DNA from: a virus
Virus record (IMG/VR): IMGVR_UViG_3300047483_000344
Location: 1-23,907 of that record
Length of the DNA stretch: 23,907 nucleotides
Strand: one strand, 5' to 3'
In this document: positions 5,581 to 11,743 of the stretch, in pieces
Layout: every line of letters begins with the position of its first letter
How positions within the stretch are numbered: the stretch's first letter is position 1
Program-made: the position numbers and the translations under genes
Notes under the pieces: model-generated
What the model was told of the DNA's origin: nothing
The model's input: the letters and a program-made list of their open reading frames with translations, nothing else
Database searches by the model: none

Positions 5581-5806
5581 CAAAATATGGATTATCGCCG
5601 CTCGTGGCACAAAGCCGCAATGGGTAAAACTCGCCAACGCTCAAGGCATGAAGTTGGGTGATTGGATAATCCAGCAAGTTAACCAAAGCCTAGCGGTAAA
5701 TGAGCTGCTAGCCAAGCATGAAACTACCAACAACCCTGCCGATGATGCGGCTCTTGTTGATGATATTTATGACGTTTTCTTCAGAAATATTGAGGTAATG
5801 AAATGA
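5567..5806 (+). CDS. Hypothetical small phage protein, possible DNA-binding fold
   Basis: 79-residue protein. Start 5567 (M of MLPYDKIW) is chosen rather than the in-frame ATG at 5540 because GAGG lies nine bases upstream and the shorter form reduces the overlap with the preceding gene to 14 bases. The central stretch PQWVKLANAQGMKLGDWIIQQVN has the helix-turn-helix or ribbon-helix-helix look of small regulatory or antitoxin-like proteins, but no family is recognised. Its stop overlaps the next start (ATGA). Confidence 0.6.
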   Translation: MLPYDKIWIIAARGTKPQWVKLANAQGMKLGDWIIQQVNQSLAVNELLAKHETTNNPADDAALVDDIYDVFFRNIEVMK

Positions 5807-5961
5807 AACGCCGTCCAAAAATCAAATACGGAATACTTGACGACTTCGGAGAGGTCGTCCGGTGGGTGTGGGAAAAACCCACCAATCGAAAGTATGTGAT
5901 CAAACGCTTGCCGAGTGATTATGAGCTGGCAATGGTAGGTGCTGAAGATGCGCCGCTTTAG
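5803..5961 (+). CDS. Very small basic phage protein
   Basis: 52-residue protein beginning MKRRPKIKYGILDDFGEVV, with a Trp-rich centre (RWVWEKP) and a basic middle. Coupling supports that it is real: its ATG overlaps the previous stop (ATGA), and the next gene starts eight bases after its stop with GGAG over the junction. No function is recognised; the compact beta-like pattern with alternating charged and hydrophobic residues would fit a nucleic-acid- or protein-binding accessory factor, which is speculation. Confidence 0.65.
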   Translation: MKRRPKIKYGILDDFGEVVRWVWEKPTNRKYVIKRLPSDYELAMVGAEDAPL

Positions 5962-5969
5962 GAGAAATA

Positions 5970-6626
5970 ATGACACCAATTGAAGTATTAAATAAAAGTG
6001 ATGTAATTACGTTTAGCTGTGGTAACAGTAGATGTCTTAACCCAAAACACATGTTAGTGACTGCCGCCAATCCCTATAAAACCTTATCTCAAATTGGCTC
6101 CTATGAGCACTCTATTCCGCACCGTCTTAAGGGCATATTAAAGGAAATTTTCCAAAAATGGCCTGAGCATATTAACAGAGATGGACAGTGTTATATCTGG
6201 GCAAAATCGTTTCACGAAAGTGTGCCGGTTTTTTATAAAGATGGAAAAACTATATATTTAAGGTCAACCATTTATAAAGATTATCACGGAAATTTTGATA
6301 AGAAAAGATTTTCTGTAAAAATGACATGCAATGAACCTGCCTGTCTAAATCCTGCTCACATGGAATTACAACCAAATCACCAGCCATTATTATATTTTGC
6401 AGAATCTTGGCAGGCCAATAGCATTCATGTTTGCCTAAAGCGCACATTAAATAACCAGTATCGTAAATTAACATTTGATAATGTTGCTTACATTAGAAGC
6501 AGCGAAAAAACCAACAAAGAATTATCAAAAATGTTTGATGTACATGCTCAATCAATTCGTATGATTAAAGCCTATCGAAGATTCAAGGTAATTCCAACCT
6601 CCTTTGGCTTAATGAAAGTAGGTTAA
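5970..6626 (+). CDS. Degenerate HNH-family protein with duplicated zinc half-motif and HTH
   Basis: 218-residue relative of the HNH/HTH protein at 4776-5267. Residues about 58-135 align with its HNH region (RDGQCYIWAK, later TCNEPACLNPAHMEL), and 167-205 with its HTH (LTFDNVAYIRSS, NKELSKMFDVHAQSIRM). The catalytic His expected before the first Cys is replaced (VKMTC), suggesting loss of cleavage with DNA binding kept. The first 35 residues hold a second, isolated half-motif FSCGNSRCLNPKHMLV, also without the His, as if a truncated copy was fused in front. The start is well supported by GGAG five bases upstream. The DNA is visibly more AT-rich than its neighbours, consistent with later acquisition. 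Confidence 0.6.
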   Translation: MTPIEVLNKSDVITFSCGNSRCLNPKHMLVTAANPYKTLSQIGSYEHSIPHRLKGILKEIFQKWPEHINRDGQCYIWAKSFHESVPVFYKDGKTIYLRSTIYKDYHGNFDKKRFSVKMTCNEPACLNPAHMELQPNHQPLLYFAESWQANSIHVCLKRTLNNQYRKLTFDNVAYIRSSEKTNKELSKMFDVHAQSIRMIKAYRRFKVIPTSFGLMKVG

Positions 6627-6628
6627 CC

Positions 6629-6982
6629 ATGGAATCAACAGAATACTCATTGCCTGAAATAGTCTACAGTCTCAATGCAATGGCCACGAACTTAGGCACG
6701 CACAAAAACGCATCTGTTCTTAAACACGCCGCCATCTTGCTCACAATGCAATCTGAGCGCATTAAAGAACTTGAAGAGGATTTCACAAACGAAAACGACG
6801 AGCGCATCAAAATGGAAAACGCCATATTTAAATGCCGTCAAGCATTGGCCACAATCTCCGATGAATTAGATTATTCTCGCCCTGTACGTCAACCCGCCGC
6901 CGTTGATCTGGCTCCATTTAAAAACGTCATGGCCTATCATGGAGTTGCGCCATACGCCAAGAAAAAACGCTCTACATCCTAG
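6629..6982 (+). CDS. Hypothetical coiled-coil phage protein
   Basis: 117-residue soluble protein with a predicted helical coiled coil in the middle (about residues 40-75, rich in Glu/Arg/Lys with leucine spacing) and a basic C-terminal tail ending KKKRSTS. It follows the degenerate HNH-like gene by two bases and is the last gene of the rightward operon, overlapping the convergent late gene by 11 bases. No family is recognised. No terminator hairpin is visible at the convergence, so opposing transcripts may overlap. Confidence 0.65.
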   Translation: MESTEYSLPEIVYSLNAMATNLGTHKNASVLKHAAILLTMQSERIKELEEDFTNENDERIKMENAIFKCRQALATISDELDYSRPVRQPAAVDLAPFKNVMAYHGVAPYAKKKRSTS

Positions 6983-7394
6983 CGCAAATTCTTTGAACTT
7001 CATTTAATGCAAGCCACTGCTCACGTCGGGTGGTGGAGTCCTGCATATCATCAACCGCGTTTAAAGCGTCTCCAATCGCTTTTAACTCTTCATCACTGGA
7101 AACATACTTGCCAATATCTTTGCTCCGATTATGCAATGAAATAACGGCTTTTAATCCATCGTTCATCATCAGCCCTGCTTGCTCTTGATCAAAATGGTTT
7201 TTAATCAATACCGCACCCCAATCAAGCCGGATAATAATTGAACTGATATCATCCTCTGTTGCGTTGCCTGTCCGCAAAGCCTCCAGCGCAGTGTGTGGCA
7301 TAAGCTTCAATTGCAAAGCGTGCTCTGGAGTATAAGCAAAACCAAGAGTTGGAACAATTGGTTTCGGCTTGTATTTGTGGTTACGCTTTCTCAT
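6972..7394 (-). CDS. Conserved phage protein of unknown function
   Basis: 140-residue protein with a very basic start (MRKRNHKYKPKP) followed by a helical body. The pattern ALEALRTGNATEDDISSIIIRLDWGAVL and a later ALNAVDDMQ region resembles a family of hypothetical proteins found in many proteobacterial prophages, usually near the end of a phage operon. It is the last leftward late gene, six bases after the 3TM holin-like gene. No catalytic motif, signal peptide or membrane segment is visible. Function unknown. Confidence 0.7.
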   Translation of the reverse strand: MRKRNHKYKPKPIVPTLGFAYTPEHALQLKLMPHTALEALRTGNATEDDISSIIIRLDWGAVLIKNHFDQEQAGLMMNDGLKAVISLHNRSKDIGKYVSSDEELKAIGDALNAVDDMQDSTTRREQWLALNEVQRICARM

Positions 7395-7400
7395 GGGTTA

Positions 7401-7796
7401 TCATTTCTTTAAAGCGTTTGCAATTGTTGGGGCAATCTTTTCTACAGACCTGCCTGTGACATAAGCCCCTAGCGAAAATTCAACAATTGACCACAATTTT
7501 AAATATTCACTTTCGCTTAAATCTGGCGCGGCATACCCAAACCACCTTGCCACAATCAAGCCAGTAAAAGTCAGCATTGTAATAGGCCGCCATGACTGCG
7601 CCAACCAGTTTCCACTTTGAGCCTCAATTTTGTTTATCTCAACCTGTCCAAGTGCCAGCTTAACACTTGCCTCTAACTGTGCAAGCTCTCCATTTTGCGC
7701 CATCTCCAACGCTTTCAGCTTCGCTTCTTCCTTGGTTTTCTCGTCAGGTAAAATTCTCTCTAATATCGGCAAAACCATGCCCAACAATTGAATCAT
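7401..7796 (-). CDS. 3TM-holin-like membrane protein (copy 2)
   Basis: 131-residue protein of the gene-transfer-agent/3TM holin type. An amphipathic, charged N-terminal half (PDEKTKEEAKLKALEMAQ) precedes a conserved NWLAQSWRPITM motif, a hydrophobic segment (about residues 73-90) and a second hydrophobic region (about 100-118), then a short basic end. Such proteins form or regulate inner-membrane holes at lysis. It lies just downstream of the M15 endopeptidase, while a longer protein of the same pattern lies just upstream, so the two probably share a duplicated ancestry or act as holin/antiholin; that pairing is inferred. Confidence 0.75.
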   Translation of the reverse strand: MIQLLGMVLPILERILPDEKTKEEAKLKALEMAQNGELAQLEASVKLALGQVEINKIEAQSGNWLAQSWRPITMLTFTGLIVARWFGYAAPDLSESEYLKLWSIVEFSLGAYVTGRSVEKIAPTIANALKK

Positions 7797-7845
7797 GCCA
7801 CCACCCCTGCAAAATATTTTGCTTTACCGTTTTGAAACTTAGCCG

Positions 7846-8247
7846 TCAAAATCGTTCCTGTAGGTTTGCTTCCAGCTCCTCAGTCAACGACCTACGCCAT
7901 TCGGGTTTATCCACGCCCCTACTAAAGTGCGGTACATCTACAAACTTGATACCATTACCACCCCAACTGTTTAACGGGTGTAGCGATTCCCAATATAAAC
8001 CAAAAGGCTCTAACTCTTTCTTATCAAGTACAGATTTACCCCCTTTGAAGAAGTTGAAATCAATTGCCAATCTGGATAAGTGCAGGGAATTCATGGTTTT
8101 ACTTCTACCCGTTTTAACATAAATTTCTTGCTGTTCTGGAGAACGGTATAGCTCCCCGCCAGTAACAGTGTACCCACGGCTAGATACGTATTGGATTAGT
8201 TTTGAAACATCCAGTAAAAATGCGGCTTGGTGGTCAATAAGTTTCAT
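7846..8247 (-). CDS. M15-family peptidoglycan endopeptidase (endolysin)
   Basis: 133-residue zinc peptidase of the VanY/L-Ala-D-Glu endopeptidase type that cuts peptide cross-links in peptidoglycan at lysis. The family pattern is visible: a GELYRSPEQQEIY helix, HLSRLAIDFNFF with zinc ligands H56 and D63, the S-L-H-x6-D spacing, and PHFS with the third ligand H107 after a SWGGN loop. There is no signal peptide, so export depends on a holin, consistent with overlapping by four bases the 3TM holin-like gene upstream and being followed by another. The length is normal for the single-domain phage form. Confidence 0.9.
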   Translation of the reverse strand: MKLIDHQAAFLLDVSKLIQYVSSRGYTVTGGELYRSPEQQEIYVKTGRSKTMNSLHLSRLAIDFNFFKGGKSVLDKKELEPFGLYWESLHPLNSWGGNGIKFVDVPHFSRGVDKPEWRRSLTEELEANLQERF

Positions 8248-8747
8248 TTACGCCCCTTTATCTCGGCTAATTTTTCCCAAGTTCTACCGCCAAAATACGC
8301 CCCCATTGCTAACATACCCCACTGCCCAAGCAGTTCTACGTACCCTGCGTTAGCATTGTACCCAAACGCGGATAGTAGCGCAAACAGAAAATATCCTGCA
8401 AACAGTGCAATTAGGCTCATTGGGCGTATGTTTTTAGAAAGCCATGAATCCGCGCCCATGTCAGCTTTCCAACGATCCGACACATTATCCGCATCGTTCT
8501 TTGCTATACCCCCAAGAACTTCTAACTCGGATATGTCTAGCTTTTTTTCTTCTAAACGTAACCTCATCAATTCCTGCTCGTGCTCAAGCTCAAATTGCTT
8601 TAGCTTGATAGCGTCCTCGGTGCTAAGAGGCTTGTCGAGTTTAACGCCTGTTTTCTCTTCCACCCAGTCTTTGCCCTTGGCCATTACTGCATTAGCCAAA
8701 AGTCCTAAACCTTGTGAAAGTAGTGGGGCAATAAGTGCGGGTATCAT
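8244..8747 (-). CDS. 3TM-holin-like membrane protein (copy 1)
   Basis: 167-residue membrane protein. A hydrophobic N-terminus (IPALIAPLLSQGLGLLANAV) leads into a long charged coiled-coil region (about 45-90), then the SWLSKNIRPMSL motif, two hydrophobic segments (about 113-131 and 139-155) and a charged end. The WL-x-x-x-x-RP motif and two following membrane spans match the 3TM holin group and align with the protein at 7401-7796. It overlaps the M15 endopeptidase start (ATGA) and has AGGA upstream of its own ATG, indicating a lysis function. Confidence 0.75.
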   Translation of the reverse strand: MIPALIAPLLSQGLGLLANAVMAKGKDWVEEKTGVKLDKPLSTEDAIKLKQFELEHEQELMRLRLEEKKLDISELEVLGGIAKNDADNVSDRWKADMGADSWLSKNIRPMSLIALFAGYFLFALLSAFGYNANAGYVELLGQWGMLAMGAYFGGRTWEKLAEIKGRK

Positions 8748-8777
8748 AGGTTTCCTAGAGTTTTTTAATGAATATTT

Positions 8778-9167
8778 CTACGGCTGCCCATATCCACCTC
8801 CAAGGCTACACCAAGGTAATCGCTTGCCGCCGTCGTAGGGTCTAGCAAGCCCCCGTTTTATCAACTTGTCAGCCACCGAATCACCATCAACAAAAACCTG
8901 AGCAGAAACTCTACCTGAATACTTGTCATCGTCTACGTTACGTAGAGTGATTGCTTTTCCAGAGTTTAGAATTTCAGACAAAGCATCCTTAGCTTTTCCT
9001 GCAAGAAATTTCTCGTGCTCGCACTTACCTCGCAGCTCAGGAGTATCAATGCCATTTAACCGAACCAATGTCGATACCGTCAAACCATGCCAAACGGGAA
9101 CTTGCGCCGCAAAAGTGTCACCATCCACAACCCTCAACACGACGGCTAAAAAAACCTGCTCTATCAT
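8778..9167 (-). CDS. Staphylococcal-nuclease-like thermonuclease
   Basis: 129-residue calcium-dependent nuclease of the SNase fold. The motifs VVDGDTF (D15, D17), VRLNGIDTPE (R36, D41, E44) and YSGRVSAQVFVDG (R86) supply the residues equivalent to Arg35, Asp40, Glu43 and Arg87 of the staphylococcal enzyme; the end has the typical GLARPYDGGKR and a WC. No signal peptide is obvious, although the N-terminus is hydrophobic. It lies within the lysis region, so it may degrade host DNA or reduce lysate viscosity; that role is inferred. An AGGGG ribosome-binding site precedes the start. Confidence 0.9.
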   Translation of the reverse strand: MIEQVFLAVVLRVVDGDTFAAQVPVWHGLTVSTLVRLNGIDTPELRGKCEHEKFLAGKAKDALSEILNSGKAITLRNVDDDKYSGRVSAQVFVDGDSVADKLIKRGLARPYDGGKRLPWCSLGGGYGQP

Positions 9168-9183
9168 GTACGCCCCTTATGAA

Positions 9184-9438
9184 TTAACGCTGCATCAAAC
9201 GTGGCAAACGCTCATCAATTCTATCCAGCTTTTCAAACATCTTATCAAAAACGGCTAAAGCCTCATCGCGCGTAATATATTTACCCGTCACTAATAACTC
9301 AACCTGCGCCAGTTTATTATCCGTCTCTTTGGCTTTGTCTTTTAAATCCCTCAGCTCACTGAAAAGCCATTTCATGAAGAACCCTCCAATTGCCCCAAAA
9401 CCAGCAATAGCTAGGTTAAAAATCGACTGCTCAACCAT
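9184..9438 (-). CDS. Small N-terminally anchored lysis-region protein
   Basis: 84-residue protein with one hydrophobic N-terminal segment (about residues 5-25, FNLAIAGFGAIGGFFMKWLF) followed by a charged helical coiled coil with TGKYITRDEALAVFDKM and ending IDERLPRLMQR. This pattern is common in small proteins of phage lysis cassettes that accompany holins. The ribosome-binding region is unusual: ten consecutive G residues on the coding strand (9444-9453) end five bases before the ATG, so translation may be sensitive to tract length. Confidence 0.7.
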   Translation of the reverse strand: MVEQSIFNLAIAGFGAIGGFFMKWLFSELRDLKDKAKETDNKLAQVELLVTGKYITRDEALAVFDKMFEKLDRIDERLPRLMQR

Positions 9439-9443
9439 TTAAA

Positions 9444-9453
9444 CCCCCCCCCC
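9444..9453 (-). repeat. G10 homopolymer at the ribosome-binding site
   Basis: Ten G in a row on the minus strand, five bases before the ATG of the 84-residue lysis-region gene. It doubles as the Shine-Dalgarno sequence. Such tracts slip readily in replication. A TATTG/CAATA mini-hairpin (9455-9469) lies just upstream. Confidence 0.8.
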
Positions 9454-9482
9454 GTATTGCAAGACAATATCCACAAACCCTA

Positions 9483-9734
9483 TCAAACAAATAATTTATA
9501 AAGAGCAAAAATTGCACTAATCAACGCAACAATGCCAATTCCACGATTTACCCACATATCAAGGTCTTTTCGTACATCAGATGTTTTATTTTCCAATGAT
9601 ATGAATTTTCCCTCTAATCTATGAATTTCGTTTGATTGCTGTGCTTGTCGCTCTTCGAGTACCACCAAGCGCATGACGGCTTCTGTTAGCTTGTCTAATT
9701 TAGCCTCTAAGCGTTGAATATCAGATTCCATCAT
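9483..9734 (-). CDS. XhlA-like coiled-coil tail-anchored membrane protein
   Basis: 83-residue protein: residues 1-60 form a coiled coil (LEAKLDKLTEAVMRLVVLEER, then EIHRLEGKFISLENK) and residues about 64-82 a single C-terminal membrane span (GIGIVALISAIFALYKLFV). This matches haemolysin XhlA-type proteins that work with holins in phage and prophage lysis cassettes. It overlaps the small holin gene upstream by four bases (ATGA). A second ATG follows directly, so the start may be one codon later. Confidence 0.75.
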   Translation of the reverse strand: MMESDIQRLEAKLDKLTEAVMRLVVLEERQAQQSNEIHRLEGKFISLENKTSDVRKDLDMWVNRGIGIVALISAIFALYKLFV

Positions 9735-9898
9735 CTTGCCTTTTTGTCATAGATTGACCATGCAACACCCACCAATGTCAGTATCGCTCCTGAAGCTGCG
9801 TCAATTGTGGCTCCGTCAATTGCATATCTTGCGGCAATTGCTCCGCCCAAAAGCGTTAAAAAGTGCCTTGCCAAGGCATACGTGATTTCTTTATTCAT
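9731..9898 (-). CDS. Small putative holin, Pam3-gp28-like
   Basis: 55-residue protein too short for many gene callers. After MNKEITYALARHFLTLLGG it has an amphipathic middle and a second hydrophobic segment (SGAILTLVGVAWSIYDKKAR) ending in a basic tail. The R-H-x-L-T-x-x-G-G start and the WSxxDK end match the small Pam3-gp28-type phage holin pattern. GGAG lies eight bases upstream of the ATG, and both ends overlap neighbours by four bases (ATGA), so it is a real coupled gene. Holin function is inferred from family pattern and position. Confidence 0.75.
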   Translation of the reverse strand: MNKEITYALARHFLTLLGGAIAARYAIDGATIDAASGAILTLVGVAWSIYDKKAR

Positions 9899-9975
9899 TT
9901 CTTTATCTCCAAAACGGGGATTTCAGGTATCCACCAAAACCAAATTTTAAAACACAGTGCGGGTAAAAGCCACAT
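9895..9975 (-). CDS. Tiny Trp-rich membrane peptide
   Basis: 26-codon frame encoding a peptide that starts MWLLPALC and contains an aromatic run (IWFWW) before IPEIPVLEIKK. Both ends are ATGA overlaps: with the stop of the DUF7936-like gene and with the start of the 55-residue holin, whose ribosome-binding site lies in its last codons. Coupling at both ends is the main evidence that it is translated. Four tryptophans and a hydrophobic first half suggest insertion into the inner membrane. It may be a small lysis peptide, or merely a coupling leader for the holin. Confidence 0.5.
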   Translation of the reverse strand: MWLLPALCFKIWFWWIPEIPVLEIKK

Positions 9976-10295
9976 CATGCTTGGCTCCAAGGTGTTGGTA
10001 AATATAAATATTCAGGGTGTTTTTGCCATTCAATAACTGCCGCCAAGCCTTCTTCAACTATTGTCTTATCAATATGTGGGCTGATCCATGACCATATATC
10101 AGCCTCTGTCAATTCTTCATAAGGCTTGAATTTTGCTTGGGGGTCTAGCTCAATAGGGACATAACCCGATGTTGCGGATTGAAACTCACCGTCACTAGCT
10201 TCACAAATCCAAGTAACTTTGAGAACAACATTTTCCAAGCCGTTGATATTTGTACCGACCATCAGCGGGTCTATGCACCATTTGTATTCAATCAT
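9975..10295 (-). CDS. DUF7936-like protein next to the tail fibre
   Basis: 106-residue protein. The pattern of an N-terminal VTWICEASDGEFQSATSGYV stretch, then KPYEELTEADIWSWI, and an ending KHPEYLYLPTPW matches a family of small phage proteins (DUF7936 type) usually encoded beside tail fibre genes. Its start overlaps the fibre stop (ATGA), suggesting it is made with the fibre and may bind or chaperone it; that role is inferred. No membrane segment is seen. Family assignment is from memory of the pattern. Confidence 0.6.
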   Translation of the reverse strand: MIEYKWCIDPLMVGTNINGLENVVLKVTWICEASDGEFQSATSGYVPIELDPQAKFKPYEELTEADIWSWISPHIDKTIVEEGLAAVIEWQKHPEYLYLPTPWSQA

Positions 10296-11743
10296 TTTGC
10301 CTCCAGTGCTGCAATGCGGTCGGATAAGGTTTTGATTATGGCTTGCTGTTCTTGAATGGCTTTAATGATTGGCGCAATGAACTCTAGGTAGCCCAACGTC
10401 AAAACATCTTCACCACCGTTAGCTGTATGGTCTTGGTATCCACCAAAATCAACACCTTGCGCATCTATTAACGTTTTTACCTCTTGAGCAATAACGCCGT
10501 GGTGATAACGTATGCGGGTTTTGCTACCGTCTTTGACAATGTTTTCAGGCTTACAAGCCACAATCCAATCATCTAAGGCTTGCTTGTGTGCTGCCTTTTC
10601 TTCGTCAGTTGCGTCTTGGGCTGGTTCCGCTGGTCTTTCTGGCCTGTAATCTTCTCGGTAATCCCATTTATAGTCAACTGGGCGCAGTCCCATAATAAAT
10701 TGCAAGCCAAGCTGAGTGTCTCGAACATCTGCTTTGTCACGTGCATCTGACCGATTGGCAACACTGCCGTAAACGTAAGTCGTGGTTTCACTATTCCCTA
10801 GCTGCACTTGATTGCTTCCAGATACTTGAGCGCCATTCCCAAGCCCGCTGCAATTTGAATATGTGGAATTGGAGGAAAGCGCTTGAAACCCAACTCCGGT
10901 GTTTTCGTTACTGGTGGTGTTGTTGAAAAGCGCTTGAAACCCAACTCCGGTGTTGTTGTTGCCCGTGGTGTTTCTGAAAAGCGCATCACGCCCACTTGCG
11001 GTGTTGTTGTTGCCCGTGGTGTTGAAGTAAAGCGCAATAGCCCCATTAGCGGTGTTGTGGTTGCCCGTGGTGTTGAAGTAAAGCGCATTACGCCCACTTG
11101 CTGTGTTTGTGTCCAAACCGCCACCACCTTTACCAACCGTTAGGCCGTCAATAAGCGCTCCACCCTCAACGTGCAGTTTTGCTGTTGGCGAACCCGTCGC
11201 AACCCCCACGTTACCCGCCGAATCAACAACAATCCTTTGCGTTCCACCTGTAGCTATCCCCACCGTATCCGCTGCGGGGAAATAAACGCCGGTGTTGGCG
11301 TCGCCTGTTGTGGTTAGGCTTGGAGTGGAGACTGTGCCTGGTGGTACACCTAACTGTGACCCGTTATATGTCAAATCCGAAGTGGCTTTTAAATACTTGT
11401 TTGAATCCAAGTAAGCTACCGCATTAGCCGTCCCCGATGATATGGCCGTCCCGCTTGCCTGTTGAGCAAAAGCCTCAGCAGCACTTGCGCTAATTGCCGC
11501 AGCCGTCTGGCTTGCCGTTGCGCTTGATGCGCTTGCCGTTGCACTCGATGCCGATGTGCCAGCACTTGCAGCGCTTGCAGCCGCATTGGTTGCCGCCGTG
11601 TTATTCTCTCCAGCTTGTGCATTTGCAGCCGTTACAAAGCCGCTTAAAGCTCCTAAAAGCGCATCAGCCTTGTTGCTGAATTGCTCAGGGGTATCATTCG
11701 CCCTGCTCGGTGCGGGTGGTAGGGTTGGTATTGTCGTTGCCAT
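10292..11743 (-). CDS. Tail fibre with C-terminal S74 self-cleaving chaperone
   Basis: 483-residue fibre. Residues about 1-100 are an Ala/Ser/Thr-rich helical stalk (AASAASAGTSASSATASASS region), the centre is beta-rich, about 219-305 is five 17-residue repeats of the form AL-x-x-N-T-T-G-x-x-N-T-x-x-G, and from S332 the peptidase S74 intramolecular chaperone begins (SDARDKADVRD). That domain trimerises the fibre and then cuts itself off at the conserved Ser (Lys dyad), leaving about 331 residues in the virion. The last helix (IKAIQEQQAIIKTLSDRIAALEAK) is the typical trimeric coil. The start overlaps the upstream stop (TAATG). Confidence 0.9.
   Translation of the reverse strand: MATTIPTLPPAPSRANDTPEQFSNKADALLGALSGFVTAANAQAGENNTAATNAAASAASAGTSASSATASASSATASQTAAAISASAAEAFAQQASGTAISSGTANAVAYLDSNKYLKATSDLTYNGSQLGVPPGTVSTPSLTTTGDANTGVYFPAADTVGIATGGTQRIVVDSAGNVGVATGSPTAKLHVEGGALIDGLTVGKGGGGLDTNTASGRNALYFNTTGNHNTANGAIALYFNTTGNNNTASGRDALFRNTTGNNNTGVGFQALFNNTTSNENTGVGFQALSSNSTYSNCSGLGNGAQVSGSNQVQLGNSETTTYVYGSVANRSDARDKADVRDTQLGLQFIMGLRPVDYKWDYREDYRPERPAEPAQDATDEEKAAHKQALDDWIVACKPENIVKDGSKTRIRYHHGVIAQEVKTLIDAQGVDFGGYQDHTANGGEDVLTLGYLEFIAPIIKAIQEQQAIIKTLSDRIAALEAK
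10832..11086 (-). repeat. Five 51-bp tandem repeats in the tail fibre gene
   Basis: Each unit begins with GCGCTT on the coding strand at 11086, 11035, 10984, 10933 and 10882, exactly 51 bp apart, and encodes a 17-residue beta-helix-like turn. Adjacent copies are nearly identical in DNA, so the array can expand or shrink by recombination and alter fibre length. Confidence 0.9.

Noticed and set aside
7925-7934. AAGTGCGGT, the core of the Haemophilus/Pasteurellaceae DNA uptake sequence
   Set aside because: Only one copy was noticed in 24 kb and it lies inside the M15 coding sequence, so it does not support a Pasteurellaceae host.
10798-11143. Long frames on both strands across the fibre repeats (minus 10798-11136, plus 10883-11143)
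   Set aside because: They are shadows produced by the 51-bp repeat, which keeps every frame open; the S74 fibre frame carries the recognisable domains.
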